Source of the DNA: AC-51 sp963749895
Lineage (GTDB): Bacteria > Actinomycetota > UBA4738 > HRBIN12
Assembly (NCBI GenBank): GCA_963749895.1
Contig: CAVVOG010000001.1
Location: 1-64,000 of the forward strand
Direction: 5' to 3'
Length of the DNA: 64,000 bases
In this document: in pieces, positions 16,335-25,435 of the stretch
Layout: every line of letters starts with the position of its first letter
Numbering within the stretch: position 1 is the first letter of the stretch
Position numbers and translations under genes: made by a program
Notes under the pieces: generated by a model
Databases searched by the model: none
Told to the model about the DNA's origin: nothing
What the model saw: the letters and a program-made list of their open reading frames with translations, nothing else

Positions 16335-17123
16335 ATGGACACGACCGCCGCCACGATGCCCGCCGTCTACCTCGGCCACGGAGCCCCCACGCTCGTCGAC
16401 GACGAGCTGTGGACCTCGCAGCTGGCCGCCTGGTCGGCGGACCTCCCCCGACCGGCGGCGATCCTGGTCGTCTCGGCTCACTGGGAGTCCGCCCCGATGA
16501 TGGTGGGGGCGACGCACGACGCCGTCCCGCTCACCTACGACTTCTCGGGGTTCCCCGAGCGCTACTACCGGATGACCTACCCGTCACCGGGCGCGCCGGA
16601 CCTCGCGGCCAGGGTCGCCGCGCTGATGCCGGACACCGAGCCGGTCAGCCAGCAACCGGACCGCGGCCTGGACCACGGCGCGTACGTGCCGCTCATCGTG
16701 ATGTACCCCGAGGCCGACGTCCCCGTGCTCCAGCTGTCGATGCCGAGCCTCGATCCCCGGCGGCTGTTCGAGATCGGGCGCCGTCTGCGGCCGCTCCGCG
16801 ACGAGGGGGTACTGATCATGGGATCGGGCTTCATGACCCACGGCCTGCCGTTCCTGCGGGACTGGCGTCCCGCGGCGGCCCCGCCGGGGTGGTCGGTCGA
16901 CTTCGACGCGTGGGCGGCCGAGGCGCTGGGGCGCGGCGACGTGGACGAGCTGATGGCGTTCCGCGACCGGGCGCCGGGGATGCCGTACGCCCACCCGACC
17001 GCAGAGCACTTCGCGCCGTTGTTCGTGACGCTCGGAGCCGCGAGCGACCCCGAGCGCGCAGGCGGCGCGGCGATCGACGGCTTCTACATGGGCCTGGCGA
17101 AGCGCTCGTTCGCGATCGCATGA
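16335..17123 (+). CDS. LigB-family extradiol dioxygenase (DODA-type)
   Basis: A 262-residue protein of the LigB/4,5-DOPA-dioxygenase-extradiol family. The predicted metal ligands are in YLGHGAP, SAHWES and MTHG, and DHGAYVPL is another family segment. Members cleave catechol rings next to the hydroxyls or act as ring-opening enzymes; the substrate is unknown. ATG at 16335 is preferred over the TTG at 16323, whose extra residues are not conserved-looking. The stop overlaps an in-frame ATG of the YceI gene, so the two are cotranscribed. Confidence 0.85.
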   Translation: MDTTAATMPAVYLGHGAPTLVDDELWTSQLAAWSADLPRPAAILVVSAHWESAPMMVGATHDAVPLTYDFSGFPERYYRMTYPSPGAPDLAARVAALMPDTEPVSQQPDRGLDHGAYVPLIVMYPEADVPVLQLSMPSLDPRRLFEIGRRLRPLRDEGVLIMGSGFMTHGLPFLRDWRPAAAPPGWSVDFDAWAAEALGRGDVDELMAFRDRAPGMPYAHPTAEHFAPLFVTLGAASDPERAGGAAIDGFYMGLAKRSFAIA

Positions 17124-17137
17124 CGCAGGGGGGACCG

Positions 17138-17869
17138 ATGGCCAGGCGCAGAGGGATCTGGATCGCGGTGGCCGTCGTCGCGGTGGTCGCCGTCGCGGTG
17201 GGCGGTGCGTTCGCGCTGGGCGTGTTCGGGGGGGACGAGCCCGAGGAGGCCGCGCTCTCCTCACCCACGGCCGAGGCCACGGACGCGGCGTCCGACGCCG
17301 GCGGCGGGGCGGGGTCGGCCGACGGGACCTGGGTCGTGGACGTGACCTCCGGGTCGCTCGCCGACGGCACGTCGACGTTCGCGGGCTACCGGATCGACGA
17401 GGAGCTCGGCGGCGTCGGCACGAACACCGCGGTCGGCCGTACCCAGGACGTCCAGGGGTCGATGACGATCGACGGGACCACGATCGCCGAGCTGTCCGTG
17501 GAGGTCGACATGACGACGCTCACGAGCGACGACTCGCGTCGCGACGGGCAGCTCGTCGAGCGCGGGCTCGAGACCGGGACCTACCCGGACGCCACGTTCG
17601 ACCTCGAGGAGCCGATCGAGCTCGGCGAGGTCCCCGAGCAGGGGACGACGATCGCCGCCGAGGCGACCGGCCTCCTGACGCTGCACGGCGTGTCGAACGA
17701 GGTCACGGTCCCGATCGAGGCGCGCTGGGACGGCGACACGATCGAGGCCGTCGCCAGCTTCGAGGTCGCGCTGGCCGACCACGACATCGAGCCGCCCGTC
17801 GGGTTCCTCGTGCTCTCGATCGCCGAGACCGGCACGGTCGAGATGCACCTGCTGTTCGTGCGCGGCTGA
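17138..17869 (+). CDS. YceI-family lipid-binding protein with N-terminal membrane anchor
   Basis: A 243-residue protein: one N-terminal membrane segment (residues 6-28, IWIAVAVVAVVAVAVGG), an acidic/Ala linker, then a YceI lipocalin-like domain (about 62-243) with GTWVVDVTSGSLADGTSTF at its start and GLLTLHGVSNEVTVPI in the middle. YceI proteins bind isoprenoid lipids or amphiphiles outside the membrane. The ATG at 17138 follows CAGGGGGG; an earlier ATG at 17120 overlapping the dioxygenase stop is possible. Confidence 0.85.
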   Translation: MARRRGIWIAVAVVAVVAVAVGGAFALGVFGGDEPEEAALSSPTAEATDAASDAGGGAGSADGTWVVDVTSGSLADGTSTFAGYRIDEELGGVGTNTAVGRTQDVQGSMTIDGTTIAELSVEVDMTTLTSDDSRRDGQLVERGLETGTYPDATFDLEEPIELGEVPEQGTTIAAEATGLLTLHGVSNEVTVPIEARWDGDTIEAVASFEVALADHDIEPPVGFLVLSIAETGTVEMHLLFVRG

Positions 17870-17893
17870 GCCCAGAGGCGGACGGCCCGCACC

Positions 17894-17899
17894 TAGACT
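17894..17899 (+). promoter_or_regulatory. Predicted -10 element (TAGACT), leaderless MFS transcript
   Basis: TAGACT ends 9 nt before the GTG at 17909, with no ribosome binding site between. Confidence 0.45.
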
Positions 17900-17908
17900 G
17901 CCGGAGCC

Positions 17909-19312
17909 GTGCGCAGGTCCAGGGCTCCCGACGCTCCCTCGCCGCCCCCGTGGCGCGAGGTCTTCCGTGGCCGGCGAGGGCGGCTCACGATCGGGCTGCT
18001 CCTGCTGGAGGCGCTGGTGGCGGTCCAGTCGCTGGTGCTCGCCACGATCCTTCCCGACATCCGTCGCGACCTCGGGATGGTGCAGCTGTACGGGCTCGTC
18101 TTCTCGGCGTCGAGCCTGGCCACGATCGCCTCGATCCCCGTCACCGGCCGAGCGGTCGACGCGCTGGGGGCCCGACGGGTCCTGATCCCGGTGCTGACCC
18201 TGTTCTGCGGCGGCCTCGTCGTGGCGGCGACCGCACCGGCGATGCCGGTCCTGCTGGTCGGGCAGTTCCTGATCGGGGCCGGCGGCGGCGGCCTCTACGC
18301 GCTGTCGCTCGGGACGGTCGCGAAAGCCTTCCCGGATCGGCTTCGCCCTCGGGTGATGGCCCTGCTGGCCACGATGTGGATCCTGCCCGGCTTGGTGGGA
18401 CCGCCGTTCTCCGCACTCGTCGCGACCACGGTGGGCTGGCGCTGGGCGTTCGCGGCGCCCGTCCCGCTCGTGCTCATCGGGTGGGCCCTGATCGCCCCGG
18501 CCCTCGATCTGGTGCCGCCCGACGAGCAGCGCGACGCGCACCTCGAGCTCCGATGGCCGCTGCAGCTGATGCTGGGCACCGGGATGTTCCTGGTCGCCCT
18601 CACGGTCGTGCGGCCCTGGGCCCTGGTGATCGCCGCCGTCGGTGCGGGGGTCGCGGCTCCCGCCCTTCGTCGCATCGTGCCGACCGGGACGTTCCGGGCC
18701 GCACCGGGGCGGCCCGCCGCCGCCGCCTCGGCCTTCCTGCTGTCGGCGGGCTTCCTCGCGATGGATGCCTTCCTCACCCTGATGCTCACCGACATCCGCG
18801 GGCTCACGCTGGGACAGGCGAGCCTGTCGGTGACCGCCGCCTCGATCACCTGGGCGGCCGGCAGCCTGTGGCAGTCGGGCAGGGCCGAACGGCTGCCGCT
18901 GCCGCGCCTGCTCCGGATCGGGACGGTCCTCGTGCTCGCCGGCCAGGTCGCGGTCGCCGCCTCCCTCGACACGGGCGTACCGCTCGCCGTCGCGTTCGCC
19001 GGGTGGGCGGTGGTCGGCCTGGGCATGGGCATCTCGTTCCCGACGATCCCGCTGTCGGCGATGCGCGTGAGCGAGGCCGGCGAGGAGTCGGCGCAGCTGT
19101 CGTCGGTGCTCCTGCTCGACTTCCTCGGCGTCGCGACCGGCGCCGGCCTGGCCGGGGCCGCCGTGGCGGTGTCCGAGGCGGCCGGCGCGCCGCTGGCGGA
19201 CGGGATCGCGGGCGCGTTCGCGATCGGGCTCGTCGCCCTCGTCGTCCTGCTGTGGACCGCCGGCCGGATCCCCGACCGGGCGCCGTCCGAGCCCGGCCCC
19301 GCTACGCCTTGA
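17909..19312 (+). CDS. MFS transporter, drug-exporter-like
   Basis: A 467-residue protein with about 12-14 membrane segments. The MFS loop motif appears as GRAVDALGARRVL (about residues 74-86), after LPDIRRDLG, which is typical of the DHA2-like exporters. Substrate unknown. The GTG start sits just after a TAGACT box, so it is probably leaderless. It overlaps the convergent second FAD/GcvT gene by 11 bp. An exporter next to a demethylase could be fortuitous. Confidence 0.8.
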   Translation: MRRSRAPDAPSPPPWREVFRGRRGRLTIGLLLLEALVAVQSLVLATILPDIRRDLGMVQLYGLVFSASSLATIASIPVTGRAVDALGARRVLIPVLTLFCGGLVVAATAPAMPVLLVGQFLIGAGGGGLYALSLGTVAKAFPDRLRPRVMALLATMWILPGLVGPPFSALVATTVGWRWAFAAPVPLVLIGWALIAPALDLVPPDEQRDAHLELRWPLQLMLGTGMFLVALTVVRPWALVIAAVGAGVAAPALRRIVPTGTFRAAPGRPAAAASAFLLSAGFLAMDAFLTLMLTDIRGLTLGQASLSVTAASITWAAGSLWQSGRAERLPLPRLLRIGTVLVLAGQVAVAASLDTGVPLAVAFAGWAVVGLGMGISFPTIPLSAMRVSEAGEESAQLSSVLLLDFLGVATGAGLAGAAVAVSEAAGAPLADGIAGAFAIGLVALVVLLWTAGRIPDRAPSEPGPATP

Positions 19313-21788
19313 TCCGCGCGCGCGTCGGGTCGTACAACGCCTGCAACGACACCGTGACCGGGTAGCGCTTCCCGACGATCTCCAGCTCCCACGTCCCGCT
19401 CGCGATCGCCTCGTCGCTCGTGAACGCGGGGTCTTCGATCATCGCGAGCCCGACCGAGCCGCCCAGCGTGAAGCCGTAGGCCCCGATCCGGTTGATGCCG
19501 ACGACCTGGCCGTCGCGCACGAGCGGCTCGTGCGCGTACAGCAGCGGCTCCGGGTCGTTCACCAGGACCTGGACCATGCGGCTCTCCCGGGTGCCCGCGC
19601 CGCGCTGGACGACCAGGGCGTCGCGGCCGATGAACCCGCCGGGCTTGTCCCACGCGACCGCGAAGTCCAGCCCCACGTCGATCGGGGTGTCCGAGTTGTC
19701 GATATCCAGCCCGTAGTCCCGGTACGCCTTCTCCAGGCGCAGCGAGTTGAGCGCCAGCAGCCCCGCGTGTCCGATCCCCAGATCCTGCCCGGCCTCGAGC
19801 AGCGCCTCGTGCACCGTGAACGCGTAGTCGTTCGGGATGTGCAGCTCCCAGCCCAGCTCGCCCAGGTAGGTCACGCGGATCGCGAGCGCCTCCCCGTGCT
19901 GCACCTCGATGTTCCGCCCGGTCATGTAGGGGAACGCCTCGTTCGACAGGTCCGTCGTCGTCAGGCGCGACAGCAGCTCCCGGGAGCGCGGGCCCTGGAT
20001 GCTCAGCAGCGTCCGCGCGGCGGTCATGTCGGTGATCGTGACGAACTCGCCGTCGGCGACGTGACGCTCGAGCCACGCGATCGTCCGCCGGTGGATCACG
20101 TCGGCGGCCACGACGACGAACGCCTCCTCGTGGACCCTCGTGACCGTGATGTCGGTCCAGATGCCGCCCTTCGGCGTGAGCATCTGCGTGTAGACGATCC
20201 GGCCGACCGGCACGCGGACGTCGTTCGCGCAGGTCCGCGACAGCAGGTCCTCGGCGTGGGGACCCTGGACGAGGATCTTCGCCATGAACGACATGTCCAT
20301 GATCCCGACGCCCTCACGGATCAGCTCGTGCTCGACGCGGTTCGCCTCGAAGGACTGGTCGCGGCTCCAGCCCTGCGGACGCTCGTGCGGCACCCCGGGC
20401 GCCGCGAACCAGTCCGGCACCTCGTAGCCGGACAGCGGCATGAACACCGCGCCGGCCTCCACGAGCCGGTCGTGGATCACCGAACGCCGGACGTTGCGCC
20501 CCGACCACGGACGCCACGACGGGAACGCCGAGTCCCCGAACAGGGCGCCCAGCAGCTCGACGCCGCGCTCGGCGCGGAACGAACGGTTCGCCATCGACGG
20601 GACGACGCGGTCGATCGACATCGCCGTGACGTCCATCGGGGGTTCGCCGTCGACGATCCACTGGGCCAGGAGCGACCCGACGCCGCCCGAGAGCAAGATC
20701 CCGAGCGAGTTCAGGCCGCACGCGGAGAAGAACCCCCGCAGCTCGGGCGCCTCGCCCAGCAGCGGCCCGTTGTCCGGCGTGAAGCTCTCGGGCCCGCAGA
20801 AGAACTGCCGGATCCCGGCCTCGTGCAGCGCGGGGAACCGGTCCATCGCGTCGGACAGGAACCCGGCCATCCGGTCCCAGTCCGGCGGCAGCACGGCGAA
20901 CCCGAGATCGACGGGGATGTCGTCGAGCGACCAGGGTGCCGCCTTCGGCTCGAACAGCCCGACGAGGATGCCGCCGCCCTCCTCGCGGTAGTAGCCGTAG
21001 CGGTCCGGATCCTCGACCACGGGGAAGTCGGGATCGGCCCAGTCCACGTCGTCCGTGAGCAGGTAGTAGTGCTCGGCGGCCTGCAGCGGGACGCTCACGC
21101 CGGCGAGCGCGCCGACCTGTCGACCCCACATGCCGGCCGCGTTCACGACGGTCTCGCACTCGATCGTGCCCTGGTCGGTCACCACGCCCGTGACCCGCCC
21201 GCCGGCGGTGGTGAAGCCGGTGACCGTCACCCCTTCGAGGATCGTGACGCCGTCGGCCCGGGCGACCTTCGCGTAGGCCTGGGTGAAGTCGGCGGGGTTC
21301 ACCCGCCCCTCGTCGGGCACCCACACGGCGGCGAGGACGTCGTCGACCTTCGCGACCGGCCACTTCTCCCGAACGAACTCCGGTCCGACCAGCTCCACGG
21401 GGACGCCGTGGTACTCGGCGTGCCGGGCCTCGCGGGTGAGCGTCTCGACACGCTGCGGCGTGCACGCCAGGTGCAGGTGCCCGATCGTGCGGAACCCGGT
21501 GTCCTGCCCGCTCTCCGCCTCGATCGTGGTGAGCAGCTCGGTCGTGTACCGGGCCATCCACAGGAACGTCTCGGTGGGCATGCCGGCCGAGGTGATCAGC
21601 CCGGCCGCGTGCCAGGTGGTGCCCGCAGTGAGCTGTTTGCGCTCCAGCAGGACGACGTCGCGGATCCCCAGCTTCGCGAGGTGGTACGCGACGCTCACGC
21701 CGATCACGCCACCGCCCACGACCACGACGCTCGCGCGATCGGGCAACGTCCCTGCAGCGGTGCCGGCGGCCTGCGGGTCAGTGCTCAC
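19302..21788 (-). CDS. Second FAD/GcvT dimethylglycine/sarcosine dehydrogenase-type enzyme
   Basis: An 828-residue paralogue of the gene at 2488-4905. The FAD motif VVVVGGGVIGVSVAYHLA lies at about residues 19-36, TAGTTWHAAGL carries the covalent-FAD His, and the C-terminal half is a GCV_T folate domain with VTYLGELGWELHIP. Domain order and length match mitochondrial-type dimethylglycine and sarcosine dehydrogenases. The GTG at 21788 is supported by GGAAGGAG and by the conserved N-terminus that follows. Having two such enzymes suggests successive demethylation steps or different substrates. It is divergent from the YbaK gene. Confidence 0.85.
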   Translation of the reverse strand: MSTDPQAAGTAAGTLPDRASVVVVGGGVIGVSVAYHLAKLGIRDVVLLERKQLTAGTTWHAAGLITSAGMPTETFLWMARYTTELLTTIEAESGQDTGFRTIGHLHLACTPQRVETLTREARHAEYHGVPVELVGPEFVREKWPVAKVDDVLAAVWVPDEGRVNPADFTQAYAKVARADGVTILEGVTVTGFTTAGGRVTGVVTDQGTIECETVVNAAGMWGRQVGALAGVSVPLQAAEHYYLLTDDVDWADPDFPVVEDPDRYGYYREEGGGILVGLFEPKAAPWSLDDIPVDLGFAVLPPDWDRMAGFLSDAMDRFPALHEAGIRQFFCGPESFTPDNGPLLGEAPELRGFFSACGLNSLGILLSGGVGSLLAQWIVDGEPPMDVTAMSIDRVVPSMANRSFRAERGVELLGALFGDSAFPSWRPWSGRNVRRSVIHDRLVEAGAVFMPLSGYEVPDWFAAPGVPHERPQGWSRDQSFEANRVEHELIREGVGIMDMSFMAKILVQGPHAEDLLSRTCANDVRVPVGRIVYTQMLTPKGGIWTDITVTRVHEEAFVVVAADVIHRRTIAWLERHVADGEFVTITDMTAARTLLSIQGPRSRELLSRLTTTDLSNEAFPYMTGRNIEVQHGEALAIRVTYLGELGWELHIPNDYAFTVHEALLEAGQDLGIGHAGLLALNSLRLEKAYRDYGLDIDNSDTPIDVGLDFAVAWDKPGGFIGRDALVVQRGAGTRESRMVQVLVNDPEPLLYAHEPLVRDGQVVGINRIGAYGFTLGGSVGLAMIEDPAFTSDEAIASGTWELEIVGKRYPVTVSLQALYDPTRARIKA

Positions 21789-21812
21789 GACGACTCCTTC
21801 CCCGTGCTCGGA

Positions 21813-21833
21813 CGGCGGCGCCGCGCGCCGCCG
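21813..21833 (-). other. Hairpin in the leader of the second FAD/GcvT gene
   Basis: CGGCGGCG (21813-21820) pairs perfectly with CGCCGCCG (21826-21833) around a 5-nt loop. It lies 24 nt before the start codon, close to the ribosome binding site. In DNA this GC-rich an 8-bp match may be chance. Confidence 0.3.
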
Positions 21834-22006
21834 GTGATGGCCGGATGCTATCGAGCCGCGGGGAGCGAGCGGTACCGGCCGGACGGTCCCCCTCATCAGG
21901 GCCCCCCTCGCCTGGGACCCGTGGGGGACGGGACGACCGGCTGTGGGCGAGGGGTGGCGCGTGCCGCACGATGGACCCACACGGCCGATGGGAGGGGTGA
22001 GCGTCG

Positions 22007-22483
22007 ATGACCGACGTGACCGAGTACCTGGAGCGCAAGGGCATCGCGTTCGAGGTCCTGACCCACGAGCGGGCGTTCACCGGGATCGCCGAGGCGCGCG
22101 CGCTCGGCGTCGACGCCCACGTGGTCGTCAAGACCGTGATCGTCGAGTCGCGGGGCGAGCACGTGGCCATGGTGCTGCCGGCGGAGGAGCACCTCGACAT
22201 GAAGCTCGTCCACGACGTCCTGGACGATCCCGAGGCGCACCTGGCCGACGAGGACGCGATCGTGCGGGACTTCGACTGGTCCGAACCGGGGGCGTTGCCG
22301 CCGATCGCGCCGCTGCTGGGGGTCGACGTGATCGTCGACCCATCGGTCCCCGACACCGGCCCCGTGCTGTTCGCCGCGGGACGGCAGACCGTGTCGCTCA
22401 AGGTCGGCGCCGAGGACCTGTTCGGGCACCAGCCGGTGCAGTTCTCGCAGGTCTCCGACGTGTGGTCCGGCGCCCGGACCTGA
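22007..22483 (+). CDS. YbaK/EbsC-family aminoacyl-tRNA deacylase
   Basis: A 158-residue single-domain YbaK protein. It has the HERAFTGIAEARALG start, the conserved Lys in VVKTVIVE and GPVLFAAGRQTVSLKV near the C-terminus. YbaK-like proteins hydrolyse mischarged tRNAs such as Cys-tRNA(Pro). The specific tRNA cannot be told from sequence. The ATG at 22007 is preceded by GGGAGGGG, a good ribosome binding site. Confidence 0.85.
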   Translation: MTDVTEYLERKGIAFEVLTHERAFTGIAEARALGVDAHVVVKTVIVESRGEHVAMVLPAEEHLDMKLVHDVLDDPEAHLADEDAIVRDFDWSEPGALPPIAPLLGVDVIVDPSVPDTGPVLFAAGRQTVSLKVGAEDLFGHQPVQFSQVSDVWSGART

Positions 22484-22604
22484 GTCGTCGGACACGCGGC
22501 CTCCCGGTGACGGGCCGTTCGGCACGGCTGAGGGCGGCGCGGGTCCGAGAGCATCGAAACGCGTATCCACTCGCGCGCACCGGCGCGCGGAAGGAGGTTC
22601 CATC

Positions 22605-23261
22605 ATGCCCGAGACCGAGACCCGCGAGGCCCCGACCCGGTCGTCCGCCGACTTCGTCGGGTTCGCACCCGAAGAGGTCCCCCGCCGCAAGATCGAGCTG
22701 CCGCCTCCCGCGGATCCGGCACCCCTCGGACTCGCCGCGTTCGCGCTGACCACGTTCCTGCTGTCGGCGAGCAACGCGGGCTGGACCGACGGCGGCGCCG
22801 CCTGGCTCGGCTTCGCGTTCGCCTACGGCGGACTCGGCCAGCTGCTGGCCGGGATGTGGGAGTTCCGCAAGGCCAACGTGTTCGGCGCCACGGCGTTCTC
22901 GACGTACGGCGCGTTCTGGATCGGCCTCGGGCTCTACGTGCTCCTCGTCGAGGGCGCGAGCCCGAACGCGCAGAACGACCTGGGCTGGATCCTGATGGCG
23001 TTCGCGATCTTCAACACCTACATGCTGGCGTTCAGCCTGCGGGTGAGCGTCGCGGTGTTCATGGTGTTCCTCACGCTGGAGATCACCGAGATCGTCCTGG
23101 CGGTCGGGTTCTTCCAGGCCTCCGAGTCGATCGTCGAGATCGGCGGCGTGATCGGCATCATCACCGCGCTCGTCGCGTGGTACACGTCGGCGGCCGGGGT
23201 CGTGAACGGCATGGCGGCGGGACGTCAGGTCCTGCCGGTCGGCCGTCCGGTCTGGCGCTGA
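22605..23261 (+). CDS. Acetate-uptake-type transporter (GPR1/FUN34/SatP family)
   Basis: A 218-residue protein with six predicted membrane helices. DPAPLGLAAFALTTFLLS carries the NPAPLGL family signature (Asp replaces Asn), and FAYGGLGQLLAGMWEF and FSTYGAFWIGLG are also characteristic. These hexameric channels take up acetate or succinate. The N-terminal 40 residues are a soluble extension. AAGGAGG precedes the ATG by 8 nt. A cell that oxidises amino compounds could use it for short-chain acids. Confidence 0.85.
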   Translation: MPETETREAPTRSSADFVGFAPEEVPRRKIELPPPADPAPLGLAAFALTTFLLSASNAGWTDGGAAWLGFAFAYGGLGQLLAGMWEFRKANVFGATAFSTYGAFWIGLGLYVLLVEGASPNAQNDLGWILMAFAIFNTYMLAFSLRVSVAVFMVFLTLEITEIVLAVGFFQASESIVEIGGVIGIITALVAWYTSAAGVVNGMAAGRQVLPVGRPVWR

Positions 23262-23305
23262 TCGACGGCGAGGTTCACGGGCGTCGGCCCGGCGGCACGG
23301 AGCCC

Positions 23306-23311
23306 TAGGAT
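23306..23311 (+). promoter_or_regulatory. Predicted -10 element (TAGGAT), leaderless add transcript
   Basis: TAGGAT ends 6 nt before the GTG at 23318, placing the predicted transcription start at the start codon. Confidence 0.5.
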
Positions 23312-23317
23312 GGGCAC

Positions 23318-24391
23318 GTGACCGACCGGCCGACGCCCGACCGTATCCGCCTGGCCCCCAAGGTCCTGCTGCACGACCACCTCGACGGCGGCCTGCGTCC
23401 TCGCACGGTCGTCGAGCTGGCCGACGAGACCGGGTATCGCGAGCTGCCGACGACCGACGCCGACGAGCTCGCCACCTGGATGACCCGCGGCGCGAACCGC
23501 CGCGACCTGGTCCTGTACCTCGAGACCTTCGCGCACACGGTGGGCGTGATGCAGACCCCCGATGCGCTCGCCCGGGTCGCGCGCGAGTGCGCGGAGGACC
23601 TCGCCGACGACGGCGTCGTCTACGCCGAGATCCGGTTCGCCCCGGAACAGCATCTCCAACGGGGTCTCTCCCTCGACCAGGTCGTCGAGGCCGTGGTGCG
23701 CGGGTTCCGCGACGGGATGCGCACGCGCCCGATCGTGATCGGGGTGCTGCTGACCGCGATGCGCACCGCGGCGCGGTCGCTCGAGATCGCCGAGCTGGCG
23801 GTGCGCTGGCGGTCGCGCGGCGTCGTCGGGTTCGACATCGCCGGGGCCGAGGCCGGCTTCCCACCGACCCGGCACCTGGACGCCTTCGAGTACGTGAGGC
23901 GCGAGAACTTCCACCTCACGATCCACGCCGGTGAGGCGTTCGGGCTGCCCTCGATCTGGGAGGCGCTGCAGATCTGCGGGGCCGAGCGCTTGGGCCACGG
24001 CGTGCGCATCGTCGACGACCTCGAGGTCGATCCCGACGGTGGCGCCCACCTGGGCCGGCTCGCCTCGCTGGTGCGCGACCGCCGGGTCCCGCTGGAGCTG
24101 TGCCCCACCTCGAACGTCCACTCGGGCGCCGCCGCCTCGATCGCCGAGCACCCGATCGGCCTGCTGACGGCGCTGGGGTTCCGCACCACCGTGAACACCG
24201 ACAACCGGCTGATGTCGAACACCTCGATGAGCCGGGAGATGGTGAGCCTGGTCGACGACCTGGGGTTCGGGTGGGACGGGCTCCGCCGGCTGACCACGAA
24301 CGCCGCTCGGTCCGCGTTCCTCCCCTACGACGAGCGCGTCGAGCTGATCGAACGGGTGATCATGCCGGGCTACGACGCCCTGCAGGGCTGA
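23318..24391 (+). CDS. add: Adenosine deaminase
   Basis: A 357-residue amidohydrolase. It has the zinc HxH motif in LHDHLDGGLRP (about residues 18-28), HAGEAFG with the third His and a catalytic Glu, and SNVHSGA and NTDNRLMSNTSM with the metal Asp. It hydrolyses adenosine or deoxyadenosine to inosine plus ammonia in the cytoplasm. Length is normal for the family. The start is GTG just after a TAGGAT box. It ends 1 bp before the convergent rhodanese lipoprotein gene. Confidence 0.9.
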   Translation: MTDRPTPDRIRLAPKVLLHDHLDGGLRPRTVVELADETGYRELPTTDADELATWMTRGANRRDLVLYLETFAHTVGVMQTPDALARVARECAEDLADDGVVYAEIRFAPEQHLQRGLSLDQVVEAVVRGFRDGMRTRPIVIGVLLTAMRTAARSLEIAELAVRWRSRGVVGFDIAGAEAGFPPTRHLDAFEYVRRENFHLTIHAGEAFGLPSIWEALQICGAERLGHGVRIVDDLEVDPDGGAHLGRLASLVRDRRVPLELCPTSNVHSGAAASIAEHPIGLLTALGFRTTVNTDNRLMSNTSMSREMVSLVDDLGFGWDGLRRLTTNAARSAFLPYDERVELIERVIMPGYDALQG

Positions 24392-24392
24392 G

Positions 24393-24812
24393 CTACGCGC
24401 CGTTCACCTCGAACGGCAGCCCCTGGGCCTCCCAGTCGACGAACCCGCCCTCCAGCTCGGCGAAGTCGGTGAAGCCCGCGTCGACCATCTCCTGGGCCGC
24501 CTGCGTCGACATGTTGCCGCTGCGGCAGTAGATCACCAGGGACCCGTCGTCGGGCAGGGCGTCGAGCTGCGACGTGATGTCGAGGTACGAGATGAACGCG
24601 TCGGTCTCCGGGATCTCCCCTTCGTACGGGACGTGCACGTTCACGAGGTAGACGTCCTCGCTCGCCATGCGCTCCTGCAGCGCGGCGGGGCTGACCCGCT
24701 CCCACCCCGCACCACCACCGCCGCCGTCGGCGGCCTCCTCCGAGTCGCCGCATGCCGTCAGCGTGAGGGCGGCTACGGCCCCCACGGCGAGCATCACGAA
24801 CATCCGTCGCAT
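24393..24812 (-). CDS. Rhodanese-domain lipoprotein
   Basis: A 139-residue protein with a lipobox (LTLTAC, Cys21) and a Gly-rich linker, followed by a rhodanese domain (about 40-139). The active-site loop is YCRSGNMS with the catalytic Cys, and the domain ends AELEGGFVDWEAQG. Rhodaneses transfer sulfane sulfur; a surface-anchored form may bind periplasm-side thiols or sulfur. It lies 19 bp downstream of the CDGSH/ferredoxin-like gene and is likely cotranscribed with it. Confidence 0.85.
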   Translation of the reverse strand: MRRMFVMLAVGAVAALTLTACGDSEEAADGGGGGAGWERVSPAALQERMASEDVYLVNVHVPYEGEIPETDAFISYLDITSQLDALPDDGSLVIYCRSGNMSTQAAQEMVDAGFTDFAELEGGFVDWEAQGLPFEVNGA

Positions 24813-24831
24813 CCTGTCGTTCCTCCTCGTG

Positions 24832-25287
24832 TCAGTCGGTGAACCCGATCAGCCGATGGGTCCCGTCGCAGAACGGCTTGCGCCGCGAGGCGCCGCAGCG
24901 GCACAGGGACAGGCGAACGTCCTGGCGGTACGGCTTCCCGGCCGAGTCGAGCACCGTCACGTTCCCGTGCACCAGGAGCGGGCCGTCGCGGTCGACGCGG
25001 ATCTCGACCCCGGTGAGGGTGTCTTCCTCCTGCGGTCCGCCGTCGGTCCGGACGGCGTGGAGCGCGCCGGTCGGGCACCGGGCCACGACCTCGGCCACGT
25101 GCACGGGGTCGGCCCCTTCCAGGCGGATCCACGGGCGTGCCCGGGCCTGGAAGACCTCGGGGGCGCCGCGCAGGCACTCGGCGGCGTGGGTGCACAGGCG
25201 CGGCTCCCAGGTGACCTCGATGCCCTCGCCGACGTAGCGCCGGGCCACGTCGTGCTCGTACCGCGCCTCCTGCTGCTGATCGCTCAC
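24832..25287 (-). CDS. Fused Fer4-like and CDGSH iron-sulfur protein
   Basis: A 151-residue two-domain protein. Residues about 10-75 are a divergent mono-cluster ferredoxin (Fer4_19) with CTHAAEC and a later ARCPTGAL. Residues about 100-147 hold a CDGSH-type site, CRCGASRRKPFCDGTH, which binds [2Fe-2S] with three Cys and one His. Such fusions occur widely in actinobacteria and are thought to act in redox or Fe-S handling. The start GTG lies 9 nt after a TAGGTT element, suggesting a leaderless transcript. Confidence 0.85.
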   Translation of the reverse strand: MSDQQQEARYEHDVARRYVGEGIEVTWEPRLCTHAAECLRGAPEVFQARARPWIRLEGADPVHVAEVVARCPTGALHAVRTDGGPQEEDTLTGVEIRVDRDGPLLVHGNVTVLDSAGKPYRQDVRLSLCRCGASRRKPFCDGTHRLIGFTD

Positions 25288-25344
25288 GTCGGTCCCAACC
25301 TACCCGGTCGCGTGCGCATTCCGACGGCGTCCCTGCCGAGCCGG

Positions 25345-25399
25345 GGCTCCCGTCACGGAGGCGGGAGCCGCCCGCAGAGCTCCTGGTACGACTCCGTGA
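25345..25399 (+). other. Overlapping inverted repeats upstream of second PLP decarboxylase
   Basis: GGCTCCCG (25345-25352) pairs with CGGGAGCC (25362-25369). Inside that loop, TCACGGAG (25353-25360) pairs with CTCCGTGA (25392-25399). Both 8-bp helices are perfect but cannot form together without strain because there is no linker between the first strands, so they would be alternatives. They lie between the divergent CDGSH and decarboxylase genes. Confidence 0.35.
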
Positions 25400-25435
25400 C
25401 CCGCGGATCGGGCGGGCCGAGCCGATGACGCCAAG

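Noticed and set aside
25345..25399. H-type pseudoknot riboswitch
   Set aside because: With no linker between the first strands, an 8-bp second stem cannot be crossed, so both full helices cannot coexist; kept only as alternative hairpins.
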